A DNA stretch of 64,000 bases, taken from contig JAZSEA010000075.1 in NCBI GenBank assembly GCA_045531455.1, positions 1-64,000 on the forward strand. The letters run 5' to 3'. Origin of the DNA: CAG-390 sp045531455. GTDB lineage: Bacteria > Bacillota > Clostridia > Oscillospirales > CAG-272. Below, piece by piece: positions 27,026-35,904 of this stretch; within the stretch, counting starts at the first letter, position 1, and every line of letters starts with the position of its first letter. Made by a program: the position numbers and the translations under genes. Below the pieces are notes generated by a model that did no database searches, had not been told where the DNA came from, and was given only the letters and a program-made list of their open reading frames with translations.

Positions 27026-27522
27026 GTTCTGATAAAAATACAAATAAGCTGAGATTCAGCGTGATCGACGCAGTCATTCTTATTGTCATTCTTGCAGTCA
27101 TCGCTTCGATGGTTCTGAGATTTACGACGGATCTTCGTCTTTTCAATTACGATACCGAAAAGTACGTTGTTACCGTTAAGGCTTGCGGCATCAGATATAC
27201 ATCGATAGATATGATTTCATCCGAAGATAAGGTATTTCTTGCGGACGGAGAACTTCTCGGAACCCTTATGCACGCCCCGACAGTTACTCCTATGCTCAGC
27301 TATACCTTAACTTCCGCGGGCGAAATGGTAGCTGTATATTATCCCGATAATACACTTGTCGATATTATTCTCGAGATAGAGTGCGATCTGATCAACGAGA
27401 ACGGCTCTGCAATGACAAAGAACGGCGTTCATATCGCGTCAGGAGTTGTAATGGATGCGCATACTCCCGCAGTTGATCTCAATTTTGAGATAGTCAAAGT
27501 CGAAAAAACGATCACAGAATAA
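27022..27522 (+). CDS. DUF4330-like membrane-anchored protein (second copy)
   Basis: The 166-residue protein has the same architecture as its neighbour: one N-terminal helix (about 14-32) and an outside domain with EDKVFLADGELLGTLMHAPTVTP. The two are probably diverged paralogues from a tandem duplication. It ends the rimM-trmD-ligase unit. Confidence 0.6.
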   Translation: MSSDKNTNKLRFSVIDAVILIVILAVIASMVLRFTTDLRLFNYDTEKYVVTVKACGIRYTSIDMISSEDKVFLADGELLGTLMHAPTVTPMLSYTLTSAGEMVAVYYPDNTLVDIILEIECDLINENGSAMTKNGVHIASGVVMDAHTPAVDLNFEIVKVEKTITE

Positions 27523-27586
27523 TTTTCTTGTTAATTATAACAACAAACTTAACCTAATTGCATTGCATTTTTATCGATTAATACTA

Positions 27587-27615
27587 TTGAATTTTACTTT
27601 GGAAATTGATATAAT
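27587..27615 (+). promoter_or_regulatory. sigmaA-type promoter for HPr
   Basis: -35 TTGAAT (27587-27592), 17 bases, -10 TATAAT (27610-27615), 50 bases before the ATG. Confidence 0.75.
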
Positions 27616-27665
27616 TGAGTGTAACACAATTATAATTGCGCAAATTATGTAGTAAGGAGTCTTAC

Positions 27666-27929
27666 ATGATCCAGAGAGAGGTTAAGATCACAAACAACAG
27701 CGGCCTTCATGCCAGACCCGCAACCTTTTTTATCCAAAAGGCTAATACTTACAGAAGCGGCGTTTGGGTTGTTAAAGATGACCGTAAGGTAAGCGCAAAA
27801 AGTCTGCTCGGTGTTCTGTCTATCGGAATTGCCAAGGGAATGACCATTACCCTTGTTGCTGACGGAGAGGATGAACAGGCTGCAATCGACGGACTTGTCG
27901 AACTTATTGAAACCGGTTTTAACGACTAA
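27666..27929 (+). CDS. ptsH: phosphocarrier protein HPr
   Basis: The 87-residue protein carries the EI-phosphorylated His in GLHARPA (about residue 15) and the HPr-kinase Ser in AKSLLGVLSIGI (about residue 46). Both the sugar-transport and the catabolite-control function therefore seem possible. AAGGAG lies 7 bases before the ATG; an upstream in-frame start lies within the leader. No EI or EII gene is nearby, so a dedicated Crh-like or NPr-like role cannot be excluded. Confidence 0.9.
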   Translation: MIQREVKITNNSGLHARPATFFIQKANTYRSGVWVVKDDRKVSAKSLLGVLSIGIAKGMTITLVADGEDEQAAIDGLVELIETGFND

Positions 27930-27942
27930 AAGGATAAACAGA

Positions 27943-27967
27943 GGGTGGGAGTTATATACTTCCGCCC
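27943..27967 (+). terminator. possible weak terminator after HPr
   Basis: A 9-bp stem with G-T pairs (27943-27951 with 27959-27967) has a 7-base loop and is followed by GTTTGTTTA. It may partly separate HPr from uvrC. Confidence 0.45.
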
Positions 27968-27985
27968 GTTTGTTTAGGTGGATTT

Positions 27986-29863
27986 ATGAATAATTCAAAT
28001 ATAATGAGTAAGCTTCACGAAGAAGCTATGAGACTCCCCGAGCGTCCGGGTATATATATAATGAGGGATGCCGCCGATAAGGTCATCTACGTCGGAAAGT
28101 CCAGAAATCTCAAGAACAGAGTATCGCAGTATTTCGGGAATAATGAAAAAAACGCCAAAACAGCAAAGATGGTTTCTTCTGTCAGACGTTTTGAATGTAT
28201 TCATTGCGACACAGAGATTGAGGCGCTGACTCTTGAAAATACCCTGATCAAACAGTATACCCCAAGGTATAACATAAAATTAAAGGATGCAAAGTCGTAT
28301 CCTTTTATCAAACTGACGTCTGAGGCTTATCCTAAGCTGATTATGACGAGAAAACGCGTCGATGACGGCGGAAAGTATTTCGGACCCTATTCGGGTACTC
28401 AAACGGTTTTTTCCGTTATTTCACTTATGAACAAGACTTTTGGACTTTATTCCTGCAAGAAGAAATTCCCCGCGGATATAGGCAAGGGAAGACCATGCAT
28501 CAATTATCAGATGGGGCATTGTCCCGGCGTGTGTACGGGAAAGATCTCGAAGGAAGACTATTCCGAGAGGGTGAATTCGGTTTCAGAAGTGTTGCGAGGA
28601 AACACGGCGAAAGTCCGCAGACAGCTTGAGGAAGATATGCTCAAATATGCAGAAGAGGAACAGTTCGAAGCCGCTGCAAGATGCAGAGATGCCATTGAAT
28701 CCATCGGAAAGCTTTCGCAGAGGCAAAAGGCTGTCGCTGCGCCAGGCACGGACAGAGACGTAATAGGCATTTTTGAAAACGAAGCTTTGACTATGATATG
28801 CATTCTTCGTATCAGAGACGGTGCTCTTAATGATAAGCTCGAATTCCCGATGACGGGAGACGTTATCGCCGATTCTTCGGCTATCATATCTCTGCTTTAC
28901 GAGCATTACAGAATGTCGTCCGATATCCCCGATAGAATTCTTGTAGGTTTTGACTGTCAGCTTTCCGAGCTCGATGCATTCGGAGAATCGCTTGCCATTG
29001 CAAATAAGCGCAAGGTTGACGTTTCCAAGCCGCAGATCGGTGATAATAAGAAGCTTTGTGACCTTGCCGCAGAAAACGCAAGACAGGCTGCAATGAAGTA
29101 TATCCGCGATAACGAAAAGACGGATGAGGCTGCCGAAGCCCTCGCTGAACTGCTTTCTCTACCCAATATTCCATACAGAATCGAGTCCTATGATATTTCC
29201 AATATCGGAAGTGAGCATATAACCGCAGGTATGATCGTAACCGAAGGCGGAAAGTTTGCAAAGAGTGAATACAGAACCTTCAAAATAGCAACCACCTCGG
29301 GACAGGATGATTACGGATCATTGAGAGAGGCTTTGACAAGAAGACTCAAATATCTTGTTCCCGATGAAAATGGCGAGATTGAGAATTCCTCGTTTGCATC
29401 AGCTCCCGACCTGATCTTACTTGATGGCGGTATAGGTCAGTTGTCTGTAGCACTTGAGGTCATGAATGAATTGAACCTTGATATCCCCGTAGCGGGTATG
29501 GTTAAGGATGATTATCATAAAACCCGTGCGCTCGTAGCATTCGACGGAGTTGAATTCTGCGAGATCAATATTGCAAGACAGAGAGAATTGTTTATATTCC
29601 TGTATAAGATACAGGAAGAGGTTCACCGGTATTCGATCGGCAGAATGACTCAGGCGAAGAGAAAAACCGTAAAAACGTCATCGCTTACAAAGATACCCGG
29701 AATAGGACCTGCCAAGGCTAAAGCGCTGCTATCCGCTTTCGGAGGCTATAACGGTGTCAAGAACGCATCTCCCGAGGCACTTTCTTCGGTCAAGGGAATC
29801 AATTCGACCGACGTTATTCGAATTGTCGGATATTTTGGCGGTAAGACGGAGGAAAACGAATGA
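27986..29863 (+). CDS. uvrC: excinuclease ABC subunit C
   Basis: UvrC makes both incisions in nucleotide excision repair. The 625-residue protein has the GIY-YIG domain (GIYIMRDAADKVIYVGK, about 22-38), the UVR domain near 205-240, the RNase H-like 5'-incision domain and C-terminal helix-hairpin-helix motifs (TKIPGIGPAKAKALLSAFG). AGGTGG precedes the ATG. The last 4 bases overlap rsmD. Confidence 0.97.
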   Translation: MNNSNIMSKLHEEAMRLPERPGIYIMRDAADKVIYVGKSRNLKNRVSQYFGNNEKNAKTAKMVSSVRRFECIHCDTEIEALTLENTLIKQYTPRYNIKLKDAKSYPFIKLTSEAYPKLIMTRKRVDDGGKYFGPYSGTQTVFSVISLMNKTFGLYSCKKKFPADIGKGRPCINYQMGHCPGVCTGKISKEDYSERVNSVSEVLRGNTAKVRRQLEEDMLKYAEEEQFEAAARCRDAIESIGKLSQRQKAVAAPGTDRDVIGIFENEALTMICILRIRDGALNDKLEFPMTGDVIADSSAIISLLYEHYRMSSDIPDRILVGFDCQLSELDAFGESLAIANKRKVDVSKPQIGDNKKLCDLAAENARQAAMKYIRDNEKTDEAAEALAELLSLPNIPYRIESYDISNIGSEHITAGMIVTEGGKFAKSEYRTFKIATTSGQDDYGSLREALTRRLKYLVPDENGEIENSSFASAPDLILLDGGIGQLSVALEVMNELNLDIPVAGMVKDDYHKTRALVAFDGVEFCEINIARQRELFIFLYKIQEEVHRYSIGRMTQAKRKTVKTSSLTKIPGIGPAKAKALLSAFGGYNGVKNASPEALSSVKGINSTDVIRIVGYFGGKTEENE

Positions 29864-30429
29864 GAATAATTACAGGTAGCGCAAGAGGCGCAAAACTTCT
29901 TACACTTGAAGGCGAGGCTACGAGACCTACAGCCGAGCGCACAAAGGAAGCCGTATTTTCAATTATTCAGTTTGATATTGAAGGCAGAAACGTACTCGAC
30001 CTGTATGCGGGATCGGGTCAGCTTGCTCTTGAAGCATTATCAAGAGGTGCCGCTAAAGCTGTGCTTTGTGACAAATCGAAGCAAGCAATAGATATCATAA
30101 GAAAGAATGCCGAAAGAACAAGATTGATCGACAGATGCAGTATTCATAACTGTGATGCATCTCAGATCATTCGCAAACTCGGCGGCGAGAAGTTTGATCT
30201 CGTATTTCTTGATCCGCCTTACGCACTTAAAGCTGTTCCTTCCGCTTTAAACGATCTCTTGAATAATAACCGTCTTAAGGTTACCTCTTTGATCGTCTGC
30301 GAAACCGCAGACCATTCTGATGTTTTTTGCGGAGACGAAAAGTTAGCTGAAAGGTTCATTATTAAAAAATCTGCAAAGTACGGTGTGGCACACGTAACGA
30401 TACTCCAACTAAAGGAGGAGAATATATGA
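29860..30429 (+). CDS. rsmD: 16S rRNA (guanine-966-N2)-methyltransferase
   Basis: The 189-residue AdoMet enzyme starts RIITGSARGAKLLTLEG, with TRPTAERTKEAVFS, the AdoMet loop VLDLYAGSGQLALEALSRGA and the catalytic FLDPPYALK. It is coupled to uvrC and coaD by 4-base overlaps; the rsmD-coaD pairing is common in Firmicutes. Confidence 0.95.
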   Translation: MRIITGSARGAKLLTLEGEATRPTAERTKEAVFSIIQFDIEGRNVLDLYAGSGQLALEALSRGAAKAVLCDKSKQAIDIIRKNAERTRLIDRCSIHNCDASQIIRKLGGEKFDLVFLDPPYALKAVPSALNDLLNNNRLKVTSLIVCETADHSDVFCGDEKLAERFIIKKSAKYGVAHVTILQLKEENI

Positions 30430-30914
30430 AAACCGCAATAATCCCAGGCAGCTTTGACCCAATGACCCTTGGTCACAGAGATGTCGTCGAGCGCGCGCTT
30501 AAGCTCTTCGACAGAGTTATAGTTGCAATAATGGTCAATCCGGATAAAAAAGGAAGATTTACTTTTGCGCAGAGAAAGAAGATCGCAGAGCTGACGCTTT
30601 CGGATCTCCCAGAGGTTACTGTTCTTACAGCGGACGGTTATCTTGCAGATCTTGCCGCGGCGTTAAAGGCTGTCGCAATCGTAAAAGGCGTACGCAATAC
30701 CGATGATTTTGAATACGAGCAGGATATGGCTGTCTTCAATCACGACCGCAATTCCGTAACAGAAACGGTATATTTGCCCGCTTACGGAGATATGGTTGAT
30801 GTAAGCTCGACTTTTGCGAGAAATTGCATCGACTCGGGCGAATATCCCGATAACGTGTTTTCTCCGCGCGTTGCGGAATATATAAAGGGGATCATTGCTG
30901 ATGAAAATAGCTGA
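30426..30914 (+). CDS. coaD: phosphopantetheine adenylyltransferase
   Basis: CoaD makes dephospho-CoA from ATP and 4'-phosphopantetheine. The 162-residue protein has PGSFDPMTLGHRDVV (the TxGH motif), VKGVRNTDDFEYEQDMA and the VSSTFAR signature. A GGAGG ribosome binding site lies inside the end of rsmD. Confidence 0.97.
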   Translation: MKTAIIPGSFDPMTLGHRDVVERALKLFDRVIVAIMVNPDKKGRFTFAQRKKIAELTLSDLPEVTVLTADGYLADLAAALKAVAIVKGVRNTDDFEYEQDMAVFNHDRNSVTETVYLPAYGDMVDVSSTFARNCIDSGEYPDNVFSPRVAEYIKGIIADENS

Positions 30915-31626
30915 GTATTCATTTGAGGCACCCATCTCAAGAGATATTCGTGCTGCATTTGTTGCCGATACACACGATATAAAATACGCAAAGCTACATA
31001 ATGCCATCAAGGAACGCAGTGTCGATCTGATTTTGATGACGGGCGATATCATTTACGGTCACGATGATAAGGTCAAAAACGGCTTTAATATGCTTGCGGA
31101 TTTCGCAAAGAACGCGCCAACCTTTATGTCTCTTGGAAATCATGAAGGCGGTGCGGTTGAGCTTGTCAGAAGCAAATGCGCAGAAGCGGGTGTAACACTT
31201 CTTGAGGAAAAATATACGGAATTTGAAGGTCTCTATATCGGCGGACTTACCTCGGGATATATAGCAGACTCTACCGGACTCAAGGAAAATCATTGGCGTA
31301 AAACGCCCCAACCCGATCTTGCATTTTTGGATGAGTTCTCTAAAATCGAAGGATATAAGATACTTCTCAATCACCATCCCGAATACTATCCCGAATATCT
31401 TGCCGACAGAAAAATCGATCTGATCCTTTCGGGACACGCACACGGCGGACAATGGAGAATCTTTGACCGAGGCGTTTTTGCTCCGGGTCAGGGCATTTTT
31501 CCGAAATACACCTCGGGCTTGCACGACAACAAGCTTTTGGTCAGCCGAGGGCTCGCAAACAACGCATTTGTTCCGAGACTTTTTAATCCCTGTGAATTGA
31601 TTTTCATTAATTTCATTGCAATATAA
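30901..31626 (+). CDS. calcineurin-like metallophosphoesterase
   Basis: The 241-residue protein has the five phosphoesterase motifs: ADTHD (DxH), MTGDIIYGH (GD), SLGNHE, NHHPEYY and SGHAHGGQWR. It lacks the membrane helix of YkuE-type homologues and should be cytoplasmic. The start is ATG 30901, downstream of AAGGGG; a TTG two codons earlier is less likely. It overlaps coaD by 14 bases. The substrate is unknown. Confidence 0.88.
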   Translation: MKIAEYSFEAPISRDIRAAFVADTHDIKYAKLHNAIKERSVDLILMTGDIIYGHDDKVKNGFNMLADFAKNAPTFMSLGNHEGGAVELVRSKCAEAGVTLLEEKYTEFEGLYIGGLTSGYIADSTGLKENHWRKTPQPDLAFLDEFSKIEGYKILLNHHPEYYPEYLADRKIDLILSGHAHGGQWRIFDRGVFAPGQGIFPKYTSGLHDNKLLVSRGLANNAFVPRLFNPCELIFINFIAI

Positions 31627-31658
31627 AATCAAGCGTCATGATAGGTGACGCTTGATTT
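31626..31658. terminator. bidirectional terminator after the phosphoesterase gene
   Basis: A perfect 13-bp stem (31626-31638 with 31646-31658) has a 7-base loop and T-rich tails on both strands. The minus-strand Ig-like fragment ends 8 bases away. Confidence 0.9.
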
Positions 31659-31665
31659 TTTGCAT

Positions 31666-32430
31666 TTATTCAATAATGAAGGGGATTGTAAATTCAATTG
31701 TGATCTGAGAAGTCTTGGTGTTGTCCCCTGATCCGGTATGATAATTGAGGATCATTCTGTAATTGCCGTAGGTGTCAATGCTATAGTGATCGCTGACGGG
31801 ATAGGATCTGTCGTGGCTTTCGCCGCTCTTGATTGCATACAGGTTGTCGAGGAATTTTACTTCACCTGGTTCACAATCCTCCCAAACATCGGATGAAAGC
31901 CTTTGGATCGTGTAATGATCACTGAGGTATGCAGAGCTATCCGAGTCATTGATCCAAGTCAAGCTGAAATGGATCGTATTTCCCTCATAAGTAAAACTGT
32001 TGACAGTAACACCGATCTCATCGCCAGCAACATAGAATTCTAATGAAGCCTCGATCTTGTTACGCGCACCCGCGGGATCGACGTAGAAATTGGTTCTGAA
32101 TCTGTATTTTCCGACAGAAGTGATATTGTTGAACTTTCCTATCTGATACACAATCGTAGCGGAAGAATTGCTCTGAATGCCTTTTTCTCTGGTACCGAAG
32201 TCATTGTGTGTTTTAGCGCATGAGTACCACTTACCATCCTCGTATACCTCATTTACGTTCCATGGATCATAGCTGATATCTTCGTTTTTGTTATTTGTTA
32301 CGGAAAGTGTGATCGCGGAAGAATCGGAGGCTATGACGATGTTTTCAACCTTGACATCAATACCATCAAAGGAAGCGGCATCGGGGATTGTTGCGGTAAT
32401 TGCGGGAATGACAGTATAAAGATCGGATCC
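31666..32430 (-). pseudogene. 5'-truncated gene for a two-domain Ig-like (Big_14-type) protein
   Basis: The minus-strand frame is open for 255 codons between stops but has no ATG; the first usable start is a GTG at 32151 inside a domain. The translation holds two tandem Ig-like modules: one with ITLSVTNKNEDISYDP...EDGKWYSC...FRTNFYVDP and one with IHFSLTWINDSDSSAYLS...YRMILNYHTG. Both resemble bacterial Ig-like lipoproteins. Signal peptide and N terminus are missing. The frame begins 2 bases beyond the FkbM stop, so an upstream part was probably deleted. Expression from the GTG, giving 161 residues, cannot be excluded. Confidence 0.65.
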
Positions 32431-32435
32431 TTAAA

Positions 32436-33491
32436 TTATTTTACTGTTGCGTATAAATTGAGATCCCACGCGGGGATATAAGGATATCTTCTGAGATAGA
32501 GTTTATATTCGGGACATATGTTATGTACCAGATGGACGAGTTCGTGCAAGTCCTCGGTTCTGTGATACATAGAGATCAATAGATCGGGCTTGTACTTCCG
32601 AATAGATTCGCTTGACCCGATGAGCGCTTCTTTTTCCGCACCTTCAACGTCATATTTGATAAAGTCTATTTTTTCCTTGACTAAGTTGTCAAGAGCCACG
32701 GCAGAAACCTCAGCACGCCTCTTTGACAAACCTTCTTCATGAAGACCGGCGTTTCGATTACCGCTGTCATCAAAGATCAAGGTTGTATCTTCCGACCAAG
32801 CAGCTGAATTGATTGGAATTATTTGCGGATGCTCGGATGCAGAAACAGATAGCTTTTTAAAGTTTCTTCTGTCGGGCTCGAATGCGTAAATCTTTTCTAT
32901 TCGAGGGCAAAGCTCAATAAGCTCCTCCGCGGTATCACCGTTATATGCTCCGAGGTCTGCGGCAACCTTGTAGTTATCGAGATCAAGGATTGTTTTCATT
33001 ATTTCGTATCTGCTATCTGCAGTAGCGAGCAGATGCTCGATCTTTCCCGTTCGTCTGAATTCGAGAACGCCTCGAAAAACCTCTCGGGATCTTTCGTCAC
33101 ATAAAAGATCATATGCTTCATCCATTGCTGCACGTTTTGCGTCATCAAATTCTTGGCAAAATAATGTGTCGCCTTTGACAGGGACATCGGGTATGTAGGT
33201 CTCACATTGCTTTGTGATTTTGTAAATGTTCTGCATAACGTCGGGAAGCGACGATGCGAATGAAACGAGAACAATAATATTCTCTTGTCCGTATTTATCA
33301 ACTATGTCCGAAAAGGAGAGAACTGTTTTGCCGTGGAAGCTTTGACCGCGAACAAATCCGTCGCTCGCAAAGAAATCTGCAACACTAATGCCGTATTTCT
33401 CGCATACCGTAAGTATCTTGTCTGCGCCGTTGCCCATACCGTACATAACAACGGTTTTGGGCGACCGCGATAGATATTGCCAAAGATCCAT
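32436..33491 (-). CDS. FkbM family methyltransferase
   Basis: The 351-residue protein has an N-terminal Rossmann-like domain (VVMYGMGNGADKIL, ASDGFVRGQSFHGKTVLSF, to about residue 120). A C-terminal FkbM methyltransferase follows, with AADLGAYNGDTAEELIEL, AFEPDRRNF and FIKYDVEGAEKEAL. FkbM enzymes O-methylate sugars or small molecules; the fused first domain is seen in glycan-related members. The ATG follows AAAGGAG. It is probably a surface-glycan modifier; the acceptor is unknown. Confidence 0.85.
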   Translation of the reverse strand: MDLWQYLSRSPKTVVMYGMGNGADKILTVCEKYGISVADFFASDGFVRGQSFHGKTVLSFSDIVDKYGQENIIVLVSFASSLPDVMQNIYKITKQCETYIPDVPVKGDTLFCQEFDDAKRAAMDEAYDLLCDERSREVFRGVLEFRRTGKIEHLLATADSRYEIMKTILDLDNYKVAADLGAYNGDTAEELIELCPRIEKIYAFEPDRRNFKKLSVSASEHPQIIPINSAAWSEDTTLIFDDSGNRNAGLHEEGLSKRRAEVSAVALDNLVKEKIDFIKYDVEGAEKEALIGSSESIRKYKPDLLISMYHRTEDLHELVHLVHNICPEYKLYLRRYPYIPAWDLNLYATVK

Positions 33492-33519
33492 ATTGCCGCT
33501 CCTTTCGTTAATTGTATAT

Positions 33520-33528
33520 ATTATAACA
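33520..33528 (-). promoter_or_regulatory. extended -10 promoter for the FkbM gene
   Basis: On the minus strand the sequence TGTTATAAT gives an extended -10 without a good -35, about 30 bases before the start codon. Confidence 0.5.
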
Positions 33529-33566
33529 CATAATTTTGAATAAATCTACAGTAAATAAAAAGTTAT

Positions 33567-33595
33567 GCATAATTCTTTTGATTCTGTCATATGAA
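33567..33595 (+). promoter_or_regulatory. possible sigmaE-type promoter for spoIVA
   Basis: GCATAATT (33567-33574) fits the sigmaE -35 pattern GHATANNT. CATATGAA (33588-33595) lies 13 bases later and partly fits the -10 CATACAMT. No good sigmaA promoter is seen. spoIVA is sigmaE-controlled in known spore formers. Confidence 0.5.
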
Positions 33596-33628
33596 TTAAC
33601 AAAGAAACAACATAGCGGAGGATGTCCT

Positions 33629-35107
33629 ATGACAGACACAAGCATATACAGAGACATTGCCGAACGCACGGGAGGTAATGTATATATCGGAGTAGTCGGA
33701 CCCGTGCGAAGCGGAAAATCAACCTTCATCAAAAGATTTATGGAAGCCCTTGTTCTACCGAATATCGAGGAGGGATACAAGAGAGAGCGCGCAAAGGATG
33801 AGCTGCCTCAAAGTGCAGCGGGAAAAACAGTAATGACGACCGAACCTAAATTCATCCCGGATGAAGCGGTCGAGATTTCGCCGTCGGGGGCAGAGAAGCT
33901 CAAGGTCAGAATGATAGACTGCGTCGGATACCTTATTCCCGAAGCAATGGGAATACTTGAAGACGGACAGCCGCGACTCGTTCGTACTCCTTGGAGCGAC
34001 GAACCCATACCTTTCGCGGATGCTGCCGAAGAAGGTACACGTAAGGTTATCTGCGAGCATTCAACGATCGGAATGGTGGTAACAAGTGACGGCACCATCG
34101 GCGAAATATCAAGAGAATCTTACGTCGAAGCAGAGGAGAGAGTTATCTCCGAGCTTGCGCGGCTCGGAAAGCCTTTTGCGATTATACTGAATTCTTCAAA
34201 GCCTTCTTCGGATACGGCTGTAGCATTAGGACACGAGCTTGAAAACAAATACGGAGTACCGGTTGCACTTGTAAATTGCCTTGAACTCGACCGAGAGGAT
34301 ATTGTTCATATTCTTGAGATGATCCTGAACGAGTTTCCGATATCTGAAATTTCCGTTGAAATGCCTGCGTGGACTTCCGCGCTTCAGGAAAACCATCCAA
34401 TCAGATCGGAGATCAATGAAGTAATTAAAAGGTATGCACAAAAGATCAAAAAGATCGGCAATATGCGGGAAGTATTTGATGACGACCATGGGTGTGATTT
34501 TATTGACGATATTATAATTGACAGTATAGATTACGGCACGGGTAAGGCGCAAATATCATTAACGACGGACGATAGCCTTTTTTATAAAACACTCGGCGAG
34601 ATCAGCGGATTTGAAATCAATGGTGAGGAGGATCTCTTACCTCTCTTATGTAAGCTTTCGGAAATTCAGAAGAAATATAGTAAGGTAGAAGAGGCGCTTA
34701 ACGAGGTTAATGAAAGAGGCTACGGCATAGTAATGCCCGAGGTTTCCGAACTTCATCTTGAAGAACCTGAGATCGTCAGAAAGCAGGGCGGATATGGAGT
34801 CAAGCTTTGCGCATCTGCGCAGTCGATACATATGATCAGAGCAAATATCGAGACTGAGATTAATCCAATGGTCGGTTCCGAACAGCAATCGGAGGATCTT
34901 GTCAAATACTTGCTCCGAGAATTTGAGGAATCTCCTGCAAGTATTTGGGAGTCTAATATCTTTGGTAAATCACTTTATGAGCTTGTAAACGAAGGTCTGC
35001 ACGCAAAGCTTGAGCATATGCCCGATGATGCACGAACGAAACTTTCAGAGACCCTTGAGAGAATAATCAACGAAGGAAGCGGCGGACTAATCTGTATATT
35101 ACTATAA
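33629..35107 (+). CDS. spoIVA: stage IV sporulation protein A (spore coat ATPase)
   Basis: SpoIVA polymerises with ATP on the forespore surface to form the coat basement layer. The start at 33629 (GGAGG upstream) gives 492 residues, the usual length of the family. The Walker A GPVRSGKST lies at about 24-32, with DEAVEISPSGAEKLKVRMIDCVGY around 85-110 and a typical C terminus (KLSETLERIINEGSGGLICIL). Its completeness argues that the lineage can or recently could sporulate. Confidence 0.96.
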   Translation: MTDTSIYRDIAERTGGNVYIGVVGPVRSGKSTFIKRFMEALVLPNIEEGYKRERAKDELPQSAAGKTVMTTEPKFIPDEAVEISPSGAEKLKVRMIDCVGYLIPEAMGILEDGQPRLVRTPWSDEPIPFADAAEEGTRKVICEHSTIGMVVTSDGTIGEISRESYVEAEERVISELARLGKPFAIILNSSKPSSDTAVALGHELENKYGVPVALVNCLELDREDIVHILEMILNEFPISEISVEMPAWTSALQENHPIRSEINEVIKRYAQKIKKIGNMREVFDDDHGCDFIDDIIIDSIDYGTGKAQISLTTDDSLFYKTLGEISGFEINGEEDLLPLLCKLSEIQKKYSKVEEALNEVNERGYGIVMPEVSELHLEEPEIVRKQGGYGVKLCASAQSIHMIRANIETEINPMVGSEQQSEDLVKYLLREFEESPASIWESNIFGKSLYELVNEGLHAKLEHMPDDARTKLSETLERIINEGSGGLICILL

Positions 35108-35112
35108 TTAAT

Positions 35113-35154
35113 AATTAATCACGCCTATGCGTTTGCGCATAGGCGTGATTAATT
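35113..35154. terminator. bidirectional terminator between spoIVA and xpt
   Basis: A perfect 19-bp stem (35113-35131 with 35136-35154) has a TTTG loop and A/T-rich flanks, placed between the converging genes. Confidence 0.9.
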
Positions 35155-35157
35155 TGT

Positions 35158-35733
35158 TTATTTTTCCGTGAAGATCAAATTTCCGTTGGAGTCAAGGTCA
35201 ACAATTGCAAGGGAATGAAGATTTACACCCGCGGCTCTTATTTTGTCTCCACCGGGTTGGAATGCCTTTTCGATGCAGATTCCCGCACCTACGACCTTCG
35301 CACCAGCCTGATTTACTATATCGATAAGTCCTCCGAGCGCCTCGCCGTCAGCAAGGAAATCGTCTATGATAAGCACTCTGTCGTCCGCAGAAATATACTT
35401 CTTATCAACTCTTACATCAAATACGGTCCCTTTGGTAAATGATCTGACAAGAGAAGAATATGTTTCACCTGTAACGTTCTTGGACTGCGATTTCTTTGCA
35501 AAAAGTACATCTATCCCAAAGTATCTCGCTGCAAGACATGCTATTCCGATGCCTGATGCTTCGACAGTAAGGATCAAGGTAGGTTTTGTATCCTTGAAAA
35601 GTCTGTAGAATTCTTCGCCTATCTTGTCAATAAGAGGAATGTTCATTCTGTGGTTGAGAAAATTTGACACGATTACAACCCCGCCGGGTCTGATATCGCC
35701 ATACTTTTTGATCATTTCCTTAAGAAGCTTCAA
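35158..35733 (-). CDS. xpt: xanthine phosphoribosyltransferase
   Basis: Xpt salvages xanthine to XMP. The approximately 191-residue protein has SNFLNHRMNIPLIDKIGEEF, VEASGIGIA, the PRPP motif VLIIDDFLADGEALGG and IEKAFQPGGD, all typical of Xpt. The start is uncertain. A GTG at 35742 lies inside the ribosome binding site GAGGTG, so the TTG at 35733 (LKLLKEMIKKYG) is preferred. The leader is too short for the purine riboswitch seen before some xpt genes. Confidence 0.9.
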   Translation of the reverse strand: MKLLKEMIKKYGDIRPGGVVIVSNFLNHRMNIPLIDKIGEEFYRLFKDTKPTLILTVEASGIGIACLAARYFGIDVLFAKKSQSKNVTGETYSSLVRSFTKGTVFDVRVDKKYISADDRVLIIDDFLADGEALGGLIDIVNQAGAKVVGAGICIEKAFQPGGDKIRAAGVNLHSLAIVDLDSNGNLIFTEK

Positions 35734-35767
35734 AACAATCACCTCGAATTATATCTTTGTTACTATT

Positions 35768-35796
35768 ATTATACAACAAAATAGTCGCAAGGTAAA
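35768..35796 (-). promoter_or_regulatory. probable promoter for xpt
   Basis: Minus strand: weak -35 TTTACC (35796-35791), 17 bases, -10 TATAAT (35773-35768). Confidence 0.5.
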
Positions 35797-35844
35797 TAGT
35801 TTTGACAAAAAATATTGAAAAATGATGTTTTTTTGATAAAAATG

Positions 35845-35873
35845 TTGCAAAGCGCAAGCATTTGTGATAAAAT
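35845..35873 (+). promoter_or_regulatory. sigmaA-type promoter for the DivIVA-like operon
   Basis: -35 TTGCAA (35845-35850), 17 bases, -10 TAAAAT (35868-35873), 31 bases before the ATG at 35905. Confidence 0.65.
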
Positions 35874-35904
35874 ATAGTAAATCAAATTTAACATGAGGTG
35901 CGTT

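Noticed and set aside
35743..35900. Purine riboswitch before xpt
   Set aside because: The leader between the likely promoter and the start is too short and shows no conserved aptamer pattern.
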